Shown piece by piece: positions 1 through 9,600 of a stretch of 64,000 bases of DNA. The stretch's first letter is position 1. Every line of letters begins with the position of its first letter. Location: positions 13,206,001 to 13,270,000 of the forward strand of contig JBHGNT010000015.1 in assembly GCA_043228905.1 (NCBI GenBank), written 5' to 3'. The position numbers were made by a program, and so were the translations under genes. This DNA comes from Azolla caroliniana. Its lineage: Eukaryota; Polypodiophyta. The notes below the pieces were generated by a model, which did no database searches, had not been told where the DNA came from, and saw nothing but the letters and a program-made list of their open reading frames with translations.

Positions 1-941
1 TCTACGCCGGCAAGGTTCAGCTCCCTCTCTTCGGTAATGAGCATTATCTCTTCTTCACTTGCCGCGAGTGCCGTCGTTCCTTTCCGGTCCTGCCCTCGCC
101 GATCCGGACCTCTCCGGTCCGTGGCTCCCCGGTATGCACCGTTTCTCTCCGGTGACTTCTTCGAATCGGCGTCGTCGGCTCCGTTGTCCTTTCGGTAATG
201 CCGACAATTCTTCCGGAAGTGCCCCGGCTTCCCACAGTGGAAGCAAATGGGTCTTCCTCTTGACTGCGACCGGGTCCCCGACTTCTCCCGTCTTTGCGGA
301 CTCCGGTTCCAGTGTCTTCCCCGTTCCGATTCGGTAAGCAGCGCCTTCGAGTCGGAGGCCGGTTCTTTATCTCTCCGACGCGCTTCTTCATTTAGAATAC
401 TTGTCTTTACCGTTTGTAGGGACAAGTTGTCTTCCGTGCAGGAGGTGCTGAGAGTCACCACCAAATTCTCCCAGCTGTCCGGCAATGTACACATCAGGAT
501 GATGGCTTGCATTGCATCCTCCAACGGGAACTTGATCGCCGCAAGCTGGTTCACGAATCCCATGAACGTGCTTACGTGTTCCACCATACTCTCGCCGTCC
601 CGGTACTTGAGGTTCACTATCTTTCTCATCAGGGAGGTCCGGTTCAACGCATTCTTCCTCTCATAGAGGCCCGACAGCTTCTTCCACATCTCATAGGCGT
701 TCGTATCGTTCGCCACATGTTGCAGGACACTTACATCGACATATTGCCGGATCGTCGCTACTGCTTTCCGGTTCAGGAGCTTCCACTCCGACTCAAGTAC
801 TCCCTTCGGTATTTCCGACCTGTCAATCGGTTCGTACAGGTCCCGAACAATCAGAAGATCCTCCATCTTGATCTTCCAGTCGGCGTAATTCTGCGCATTC
901 AGCACCATCATTCCCGGCTGCCCGCTACCGCCGCCTTCCAT
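1..941 (-). CDS. Ty1/copia (TNT1-like) Gag-protease, partial, runs off left edge
   Basis: This is the N-terminal part of a copia polyprotein, read from the ATG at 941 leftward with no stop before the window edge. It closely matches the gag of the intact element at 11,213: an opening rich in Gly, a UBN2-type capsid region, a CCHC zinc knuckle of the form [14 protein letters not shown] encoded near position 230-250, and a basic linker. Gag packages element RNA. The frame leaves the window just before the protease DSGA motif. A primer-binding site and LTR lie immediately upstream (963-1651), so this is the 5' end of an element on the minus strand. The open frame suggests a fairly young copy. Confidence 0.88.
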   Translation of the reverse strand, partial: MEGGGSGQPGMMVLNAQNYADWKIKMEDLLIVRDLYEPIDRSEIPKGVLESEWKLLNRKAVATIRQYVDVSVLQHVANDTNAYEMWKKLSGLYERKNALNRTSLMRKIVNLKYRDGESMVEHVSTFMGFVNQLAAIKFPLEDAMQAIILMCTLPDSWENLVVTLSTSCTEDNLSLQTVKTSILNEEARRRDKEPASDSKALLTESERGRHWNRSPQRREKSGTRSQSRGRPICFHCGKPGHFRKNCRHYRKDNGADDADSKKSPERNGAYRGATDRRGPDRRGQDRKGTTALAASEEEIMLITEERELNLAGV

Positions 942-972
942 CTTCTGTGTTATCGTCGCTCTGATACCACTT

Positions 973-1651
973 TGTAAAGAATTGACGCTATCAAATCTTT
1001 CGCCTCTCGGCCACAACCGAGACAACACGGATCAATGCAGCAGAAAAATAAAAACAAAGACACAGAGAGATGAATACACAGGGTATAACGTGGAAAACCC
1101 TAAACGGGAAAAACCACGGGAGTGCTCGACTCCAACTACCACTATACACTGGAACATACAATGGCGAGCTGCAAGGCGACGACCTTGAGCTCGCTGTCCT
1201 CGCCACAGGCGGCGGTATTACACAGAGGCGTCGACCTCTTCGTTTCTCTCTCTCTCTCTCTCTCTCGGCTGCTCTCACTTCGCTCCCTCTAAGTGGAAAA
1301 ACAGAAAATGAGCAACAACAGTAAAACTGTTTGCCCTAAGTCATATTTATACGCATATGACTTTCGGGCTATTTACAAATATAGCCTCAAGGGCCCTTGG
1401 CAAACATATTCACAAATATGTCCCCGCATCCGGATCTCGCTCACCGGGTACATTCGTCATCCGGCTCCGTAGCCGGGGTCTTCAGCATCCGGCTCCGTAG
1501 CCGGGGTCTTCAGCATCCGGCTCCGTAACCGGGGTCTTCAGCATCCGGCTCCGTAACCGGGGTCTTCATCATCCTACGGTTCCGTAACAGCCTCCGGGCT
1601 TGCCGTCATTCATCTCCGGACATCCCATCCGGAGGGACCGAAATTCCAACA
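973..1651 (-). mobile_element. 5' LTR of the minus-strand TNT1-like copia element
   Basis: On the minus strand the repeat begins TGTTGGAATTTCGG (1651) and ends ...CTTTACA (973). It is followed by a TGGTATCAGAGC-type primer-binding site (initiator Met tRNA) at about 959-970. The segment around 1330-1400 matches the U3/R region of the intact element's LTR (the phrase TTAGGGCAAA and the TATAAATATGA box). The second LTR is outside the window, so target-site duplication cannot be checked. A CT microsatellite lies at 1245-1266. Confidence 0.8.
1458..1569. repeat. Four tandem 28-bp copies inside the copia LTR U3
   Basis: The 28-bp unit starting CATCCGGCTCCGTAG recurs at 1458, 1486, 1514 and 1542, with a G/A change in copies 3 and 4. 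Each unit holds a CCGG...CCGG inverted motif. The intact element at 10.6 kb has only about one and a half related units at this place, so the array probably expanded within this subfamily. Direct repeats in U3 often act as enhancers in plant copia elements; here that is inference. Confidence 0.85.
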
Positions 1652-1654
1652 GTT

Positions 1655-1925
1655 CCCACTCCGATTCTGATCTACTACGACAATATTAGTAGCATGTAGC
1701 TGACCAAAGACCCTATTTTCCATGCTCGCACAAAGCTAATAGAAGTGCATTATCATTTTGTGTGCGAGCGAGTCTTGAGCGGTGAAGTCGAACTCAGATA
1801 TGTTCGAATCGATCAACAAATTGCTGACATCTTCACCAAGGCGCTCAAATCAAATAAGTTGCAATATTTTTCGGAGATGCTTGAGTTACAACATCTTGAC
1901 GTGCCACACTTGAGGGGGAGAATAG
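1655..1925 (+). pseudogene. Ty1/copia RNase H C-terminal remnant
   Basis: The plus strand encodes the conserved end of a copia polyprotein: HARTKLIEVHYHFV, then an IADIFTKAL motif near 1820-1850, then a tail ending at a polypurine stretch GAGGGGGAG (about 1911-1919). An in-frame TAG interrupts the start of the fragment. The minus-strand copia LTR ends at 1651, directly against this remnant, so the younger element probably inserted into it. An open frame from 1745 to 2125 runs past the RNase H end into non-conserved sequence. Confidence 0.75.
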
Positions 1926-2410
1926 GTGGAGGAGAGCAACAGGAGGAAGCCGAATCGATTAAAGAAGTCAACGCATCCGGAAGAGCCAGAACATGTGACA
2001 AAGGTGGTAGAGTGAAGAAGGACAGAGCTGACCGTAGGAAAAAGGCCAGGACCAAGACATGGTCGGACATGGTTCAGGATCTGAAAAAGGAGGACGAATC
2101 GGAGACAACCAATTTGGTCGAGTAGTTCAATTGGAATGAGCCGAATAACATGAAGGTCGAGCGGACAAGAGGGCAGTTGAAGTCGACGCCAACACGGAGG
2201 AGCCGACGGGTCGAGAAGCACCAATGTCACAACAACAAGGGACTGAGATGGGCATGATGAGCAAACAAGCCGACTAAGGAGGTCGAGATGCGCGGAACCG
2301 GACAGGTGGAGGAGTGCTACCAAGGCATGAGGACGCCAGGAGGAGCTGGAGACAAGAACCGGCGAATGCTGACACGACAGACCAACCTCAAGTTGAGGTT
2401 TAGGGGGAGT

Positions 2411-2850
2411 GTTGAGCGAGCAAGCTCAACGTGGGCCGGATCAGCTGAACAAGCCGAGAGCCGGATCGATGTGGGAAGCCGGATTGGGAATCGGGTCAGT
2501 GAGGCGGATTCGCATGGAGTAGGTAGGTCGTTAGAGGCCTACAATCCTAAATTACCAGGTAGTTATAGTCCTAGGAGTTAGTGTCAGTAGCTCAGTTATG
2601 AGCATTGAAGTACTTGTCAGTATTTTGGTCCGTCCTTTATCGACTTATATAAAAGTGCTCATTGAGCACATGTGTATGTATAAAGCATTATTTTGAAATC
2701 TAGTTTTACTGTGTTCTGCTCTCTCTCTCTCTCTCTTTGTCTCTCTCGAGTACTCTGGATTCTTTGTGTGTTCTCTATTGATTCTCTGTGTTCTCTGTTG
2801 TTATCCGGTTGAGCCGGTTTTGTCTGTTCTTGCTATCGCACGCTAATCTT
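2411..2850 (+). mobile_element. Probable 3' LTR of the plus-strand copia relic
   Basis: The start TGTTGAGCGAGC at 2411 directly follows a polypurine tract (GAGGTTTAGGGGGAG). Inside are a TATA-like TATATAAAAG at about 2645 and a CT-rich leader typical of plant LTR R/U5 regions. The right end, near 2840-2860, is not clear because no second LTR is present. The sequence between 1,926 and 2,410 is the internal 3' untranslated region, in which I see no gene. Confidence 0.55.
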
Positions 2851-2854
2851 CATA

Positions 2855-3130
2855 CCCAATTATTGCCTTATGCCTTGTGGCCCGATAGAACCACCCATAA
2901 TTCAGTGACATGGTTCATGCTAGTCGAGTTCGTGTACGGACAAAAGCCAGTGATGCCCATCAAAGAGACGATCATGTCGTGAGTAGGGATGTTGTGGAGG
3001 AATGAGATGAACCGAGAAGAGCTTTTGGAAACAAGGATATAAGACAACTTTAGAGAAGACTAGAAAACTTGGAGTTGACACTGTGAAGGTTAGAAGCAAC
3101 TAGGCTCAAGAACAGGGGCAAATTCGACAA
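2855..3130 (+). pseudogene. Ty3/gypsy integrase C-terminal scrap
   Basis: The plus strand encodes a fragment around LVEFVYGQKPVMPIK (2922-2965), which resembles the VYGxEAVMP segment after the gypsy integrase core. A degraded region with stops follows. No catalytic motif is present. The stretch from 3,130 to 3,810 holds no recognisable gene. Confidence 0.5.
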
Positions 3131-3812
3131 AACGCATCGACTACACCTAAAGAAGATCATCAACTACGCCTAAAGAAGGCAACTGATTGGGTGATCATGT
3201 ACGACAACAACCTCGACAATCAATAATACTCGATGAGGAATTTTGCGAGAAGGTGTTGTGGTGACAAGTGCAAATGACAACACCACCAACCACCTCGCCA
3301 AACTCGACGGATTAATGGTAGGGTATTGATAGTAGGTAAACAAGTTAACATCTTAAAGAAGCAACATGAAGATGAGCTAAATCGTCGATGACCTTAGGGA
3401 AGACGAGCATGAAAAAGAGCAAGAATTGCATCATGAGGATGAGGAGTATTCAGATGAAGATGATGCAGATGGAGGTTGACTACCTTGGGCTCCCCATTCT
3501 TCATATATACTTGTGGATGTGTGGTTTGTTGGGGCTAGATGTTGTGATGTGGCATGCCCGAAGGTGGAAAACATGGAAAAGGGCAAATGTAGGGTAAGAA
3601 GAAATTTTTTATATGTAAATAATAGAATAAATATATAATCAATAAAAGTATATGGCCTAGGGGTTAGAGCCATTAACTTAATATAGTAGGTGCAAAGTTT
3701 CAATATTTATCAACATGACGTAGAGAACTCATTTTCTTTCTTCGGGGATTTTTCTTCTTTGATCTTTTTTGCCAAGTTGGCTTCAGAGGAAGTCATTTAA
3801 GGATTGAGTTTG

Positions 3813-4168
3813 GTTGAAGATGTGTGGATAGCATAGTTGAATGTGATAAGAGACTGAGAACTGTATTAAGGTGTGATAATTAGGTTTTAGAAGTTGAAGA
3901 TGTGTGGATAGCATAGTTGAATGTGATAAGAGACTGAGAACTGTATTAAGGTGTGATAATTAGGTTTTAGAAGTTGAAGATGTGTGGATAGCATAGTTGA
4001 ATGTGATAAGAGACTGAGAACTGTATTAAGGTGTGATAATTAGGTTTTAGAAGTTGAAGATGTGTGGATAGCATAGTTGAATGTGATAAGAGACTGAGAA
4101 CTGTATTAAAGTGTGATAATTAGGTTTTAGAAGTTGAAGATGTGTGGATAGCATAGTTGAATGTGATA
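3813..4168. repeat. 80-bp tandem array, four full copies plus a partial copy
   Basis: The unit starting GTTGAAGATGTGTGGATAGC begins at 3813, 3893, 3973, 4053 and (partial) 4133. Copies are almost identical; the fourth has one visible change (AAGTGTG instead of AGGTGTG). The unit resembles part of the LINE 3' tail seen at about 49,850, 50,215 and 56,720, so a piece of that tail was amplified in place. Confidence 0.93.
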
Positions 4169-4194
4169 GAGGAAAGTGTGCATAATCGACTGAG

Positions 4195-5667
4195 TGTAAA
4201 TAGATCATAGTAGATCCAAAACGATTTATTGTAATTTAGATCCGAAAAGTTATATCCAACGATTGTAACTGTAGATTTGAAACAGTATGCCGAATGGCAT
4301 TGTAACTCACATGTCTTTCCTATATAAAGGGGGCATGTGTATTGTATCATTACCTATATAAGAGTACTTAATAGAGAAATATTTTTGGTATACGGTGTCA
4401 TTGTTGATGCTTAACAAAGAGATATCTTTTTGGTTATACATTGTCCGTGTCTGTGTTTTTATGTTTCTATGTTATATTCCGAGTTCATAAGTTGTGTTGT
4501 GTGTTTATAGCCGATTCGGCTATAGTCGATTCGGCCATCTACCGGTTACGATTCAATTCATTACCATTTCTTCGACCATGATCTTTGGTGAAAGATATTT
4601 TGTGATAAGATATCTGACCCGTGTTATTGAGAGGATAAAATATTTTGGCGACCACGATAGGATATCCGACTCAGCAATGGTGGGTTGTGCCAGATGGAGA
4701 TTTGACATAATATGAAAAGGCTTCTACAAAATAGATGAGAGCAGTATGAACAAAGTTGGGGAGGATCTTAGAGAAGATTTTTAAGTTTTGGTTCAAATCC
4801 ATTCAACATGAAGATGAATAAATGCAACTCATGATAGAGTTGGAAGCTTATGAAAAGGAACAAACTCAATTAATTTGAGTAGGAGGGAGACCAAGTTGAA
4901 CAAGTGAATCTCAGTGATGCCGAAGAGGACGAGGAGCAAGCATAGCAGACGAAGGACAAAGATAGCGAGGATTCAACTTAGAAGGAATAAAGTATCCTTG
5001 ATATTTTGGAAGACAATTGAAGGGCATTCTGGGTTCGAACATGCAAATCATTGTCCCATGGGTATGCCATGTGTTATGCATAGGGGATTAGAGCCGAAGG
5101 GTCAAAAGCAATGTGAAAGGGCTAAAGGAACGAATGACCGTAAAGTAATATGGAGTCGAAGCCGAAAGTATTATATGCGAAGCCGAGTTAGATATTGCCG
5201 AGAATGTAAATAGATAATAGTAAATCTGAAACCATGTATTGTAATTCAGATCCGAAAAGGTATATTCAATGGTATGTCATTGTAACTTGTAGATTTGAAA
5301 CGGTGTACCAAATGGCATTGTAACTCCCGTGTCTTTCCTATATAAAGGGAGCATGTGTATTGTATCATTACCTGTATAGGAGTACTTAAAAGAGAGATAT
5401 TTTTGGGAAAAATGTCATTGTTTATGCTTAACAAAGAGATATCTTTTTGGTTATACATTGTCTGTGTCTGTGTATTTATGTGTCTATGTTATATTCTGAG
5501 TTCATAAGTTAAGTGTTGTGTTAATAGCCGATTTAGCTATAATTAATTCGACCATTCGACCATCTACCCATTACGGTTCAATTAATTACCATTTCTTCGA
5601 CCATGATCTTTGGTGAAAGATATTTTGTAATATAAGATATTTGACCTGTGTTATTGAGAGGATAACA
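4195..5667 (+). mobile_element. Short LTR-pair element (TRIM-like), direct repeats 4195-4640 and 5205-5667
   Basis: Two direct repeats of about 450 bp start TGTAAATAGAT and end near GAGGATAA(A/C)A. They share a TATATAAAG-type box and the segment CTTAACAAAGAGATATCTTTTTGG. Only about 560 bp lies between them, opening with a PBS-like TTTTGGCGACCACGA. The internal part has no pol gene. The size fits a TRIM or a heavily deleted LTR element. The repeats differ at many positions, so insertion is not recent. The flanks look like LINE-tail sequence on both sides. Confidence 0.75.
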
Positions 5668-5960
5668 TCAATTACTCCCATCACTTGTGCCCCAACACCA
5701 TGTCTCACATCTTAGTGCGTGTGAGCTAAGTTAGATGGAAGCAATGATTTGGATGGTAAACAATAGGATGAACTCTAACATGTACTGGTGCGTGTGGTTT
5801 CTTCATTCTACAAAGAATATGGTTTTCTAATCAAATGTGAAGTATAATTGTTTCTACACTCTCTTTTGGATCTTTTTGCTCGTTCCCATGCCATTCTAAA
5901 AGTCGGGTCAATTTATATTTTAGGCCTTGAGGTGAAAAATCCATGAGCTTCCTAGTTTAG
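5668..5960 (-). mobile_element. LINE 3'-end fragment, same family as 56.8-57.2 kb
   Basis: Phrases such as CTTGTGCCCCAACAC, CTACAAAGAATATGGTTTT and TTCCCATGCxATTCTA occur in the same order here and at 56,835-57,220. There they form the 3' part of the minus-strand LINE. No coding motif remains. The stretch 5,961-6,559 holds no recognisable gene and is the 3' flank of MURJ. Confidence 0.6.
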
Positions 5961-6559
5961 GCATACTATTGAAGGTAGAAATTTGTCTTATGAGGCCTTT
6001 TGGTCAAGGGAACCCTATACAACATTGTCCTTCATGGGTCCAATTTTAATCAAGTAAAAGCATTCAATAATAATAATAATACCATCAATTATTCCCAATA
6101 ACATAACATCTTATAGTAAACACATTATATAGGAAGAAATTTTAGAAATATTTACATTTGTGAAGGAATCACTGACCTCATGTCCAAGTCCTATCTTATC
6201 GATATACTTAATATTTTGCATGCATGTTAGTTGTGGTTACAAAGTGGTGGTTGGGCATTGCTCATACACCATACTCGAGAAGCAAAATACGAAGTTTATA
6301 TGTTGACCAAGGATACGTGTCTACCATGTAATCATGATTTAACATGGACAAAGATCATCCCTCCCAGAGAATATAAGTTTCCAGAGCATTGACTGATGAT
6401 CCTTGTGGAACCCACTGAAGTTTTCTTCACATTGAGCAATGATTCCTGTGTATCATGCTAACAAAGGTTATATTTGTTTCTTCAATCGGCGATAGAATAA
6501 CCTTTTCAAGATTTGAATTTCAGTTTGCCCAAATATGCATATAACCAGACAGAAAGTTG

Positions 6560-6615
6560 TTAGGCCAACACAGCTTGCAAAGACCATTGAGCAAATTTTA
6601 ACCACCCATAATAGC
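6560..6615 (-). CDS. MURJ: MURJ probable terminal exon
   Basis: After a 603-bp intron, acceptor CAATGCAG joins in phase and gives [17 protein letters not shown] then TAA. Another frame of the same DNA, one base over, encodes a strongly hydrophobic run ([19 protein letters not shown]) followed by a basic tail. That looks more like the last MurJ helix but does not fit the splice phase. Either the protein ends early, a further exon was missed, or a one-base shift has removed the last helix. Confidence 0.5.
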
Positions 6616-9600
6616 CTGCATTGGAAAACGGATGGCCATGTGAGCTGAAGGCGAAATCCACCATAATTAACACTGAAATATTTATTCTTATTTAAATTGT
6701 CCTTCTAAGAAGATATTTCTCTTCATTGAATAGAGGCCTGCATTTTTAATTGGATTTGGCACATACTGGCATGCATGATAAAGACAGTGAATCAATTGAA
6801 TGCTATAGCTTGATAACTGAATAGTGGTTTTCTCACTTCCTTTTGTTTGAAGTGTGTACATTCAATTTACAGTGTTTGGTTAGACTAGACAGTTCGTGCA
6901 AGTCTCTGGTCCATGTACAAAAGAACCTGCTGCCCACATGTCATAGTTTAACTTCTGTGCCCAAGCCAGGAAATAGCAATGATACTTCTATATGTACAGA
7001 TATAAAATTAAACACTCAAATAACAAGAGGAATGAGATGCACCACAGTTTATGTAATAATGAGTATTCAACTAAGTGAGCTTAATTGCTATCCTTCAATG
7101 TTGCCTTACATTACATTGTGGTTCAAGATTATAAACAAGAATAATTCTATTAGGTTGGCATACCTTAATTTCAGTAAAACACCAAAACCCCATTTGTATG
7201 ATGTTTTCGTTGCACCACCTGCTAGGATTGAAGCTCCAAAGATTAAACCACAAAAGTATAGCCATTTTCGGAGTGGTAATCCTGATAATACAGTTAAAAA
7301 GAAATCAATTTAAAAATAATTCTCCTAGTTTATTCATAAACTCAACATATTGAAATAATTACCATTTAGTTTAGGATAAAGAATTGCAATCAATGCCACA
7401 ATAGATAGAGTATGTACAAGTGTGGTTGCAAGCACCTAAAACATAAAACAAATTTGTTATTTTATTGGATGGTTAAGACTAGTAATCCTCCAGAACCACC
7501 CACTGAACCTACCAAACCTTCAGGACCAAAGGAAAACGCTCTTACTAAAACCCAGTCTAGCAGAGCATTTATGCCAATTGCAGCAATGCTTATGCAAAAG
7601 GGCGTCTTTCCATCACCAAGAATGTAAAACAGTTGAATAAAGACCTCTCGCATGAGATAAATTGATGAGCCAGCAATATCTACAATGTTAGTAAACCATT
7701 CAATTACTTCCTCTGAAAGAGAACAAGAACAAAGAAGGATGATGTGTGTATGCTTACAATATGATAGTATAGAAGAGACCATTGTGGATGCTGATGCACC
7801 AAAAGACAAACGTTGCAATACAACTTCCACTAATGGTCTTGAGAGGGGAAGTACTATTGCTGTCATTGATAGACTTGTCACCTGTACAACTTTTAACTAT
7901 GAAACTATGAATAAAAAAGGAAAGACAGGAAATTTCCTTTTTGTATACAATGTGTACCAGAACTAGGAGAATTGCTTCACTGATTCTATCTTTCAATTCA
8001 GCAAAATCTGGAGGCTGTAGCAACTAACAATCCAAGTTAGTTTTCTTTGATAAAAACAAACTAGTTTATGTTGATATCAGAGATTTTTAAACACAAATTT
8101 ATATACACCTACATATAAATTTTCATTCATATTCATCTCCAATAAATTGCTATCAGATTGGAGATATCACTTTGATGGTAGTGGTTAAGTTATTGATGAA
8201 AATGTATTTAATAGATTTAACAGAGCCATTCACAGAAGTTTGACTCCACAATATGGACCATCATCTGAGCTAGGAAAATACATATTTAAAAACACAATGA
8301 ATGCATTTACTAGCATCGAGTGTCTGAAATACAGATTATGCTAGTAAACAGATTTTTTTTTATCTTGAGCATAGGAAACACAGAAAAATATGGGTTGAGC
8401 GTGTATTCTGTATATCAAGGCACTAGTTCATGTATTCTCAACGCCAAATATTGCTTCCATCCTGTAAGTGCACTTTACCCATAACCTTAGCCTGGACTAT
8501 CCATCATGGCACATTCATAGTACAGCATTAATCCATTAAGCTCAATGGGCACATTAATCCATTTATTCTCAATTAATTCCTCCTATCATTTATTTATATG
8601 TAGAAAATGCAATTAAAATATCATTGCAGCCTCCAATAAGGAGTTATTTTCCACCCCAGTAAAAGCATATGAGATATGTCAAAGCTCCTCCTATTTCCTT
8701 ACGATTGGTAGTCAAAACGAAGCCATTTTACTTCCTAAGCTAAATGCAACATGGGTTCATAATGGATGAGTTCGGAATTACTTGAATCTTCACTCTTGCC
8801 TCAGTATTTCCTCACTGTCACTTTTGCTTCACTTTACTTCATTTGTAGACTAAGAGATTCTATTAGTAATAAAACATTGAAAAATAAAGAATAAAAAAAC
8901 TCTCAAAATGTAGTCTTAATGCTGCATACCATCACTATCGTCAGTAATGTCACATTCGCAGGGATATGTAGGAAGCACTTATTTGAAGCACTTATTTATT
9001 CAGTTCGTCACACTGCATGTTAACATTGTGTTTGCAACTCTTCTATATCATATAAGACTATAAGTAGTTCTATCTAATCACTTGAAGTAATGTGCTGACA
9101 GTAATGCTGAATTTTATCAAAAGGTTTTGCTTTAACACTGTACCTCTATGAACTCCGCAAATAAAGATATCATTGGCAATATAATCGAGCTTGACAGGAT
9201 ACCAAGTGGTGCCATGACAAGAAGATTTGCATCTGCATGCAAGACCACACATTATTATTATGATATATACACAATCTCAATGCACATTCAAATAGAGAAA
9301 CAAATTCATGGTACATGAATGCACAAAATACATGGAATCTCTAAGCAAATGGGAACATGCATGTAAAGAAAGATATATTAACGTCTTTTAAGAGGCCAAA
9401 ATGGCCTATAAGACCAAATAAGAGATTACATCTTGAGTGCTGTCTCGTCTTTGAGAACAAATCAAAATAAAATAAATACTACACAGTAAATACAAAAGTA
9501 AATAAGATGAAAAAAGAAGAAACGAGGGAATCTGGTTTTTGGCACATGTGAGATTGTCAAGTTAGGTATATTGTAGCTTTTATCTTCGAAAGAGAGAGAG

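Noticed and set aside
3813-4168. CRISPR array
   Set aside because: The repeats are directly adjacent without unique spacers, and the host is a eukaryote.
7462-7881. MATE (DETOXIFICATION) transporter reading of the minus-strand frame
   Set aside because: The fold is related, but the [18 protein letters not shown] and linked exon motifs match MurJ, and the whole exon set follows MurJ order.
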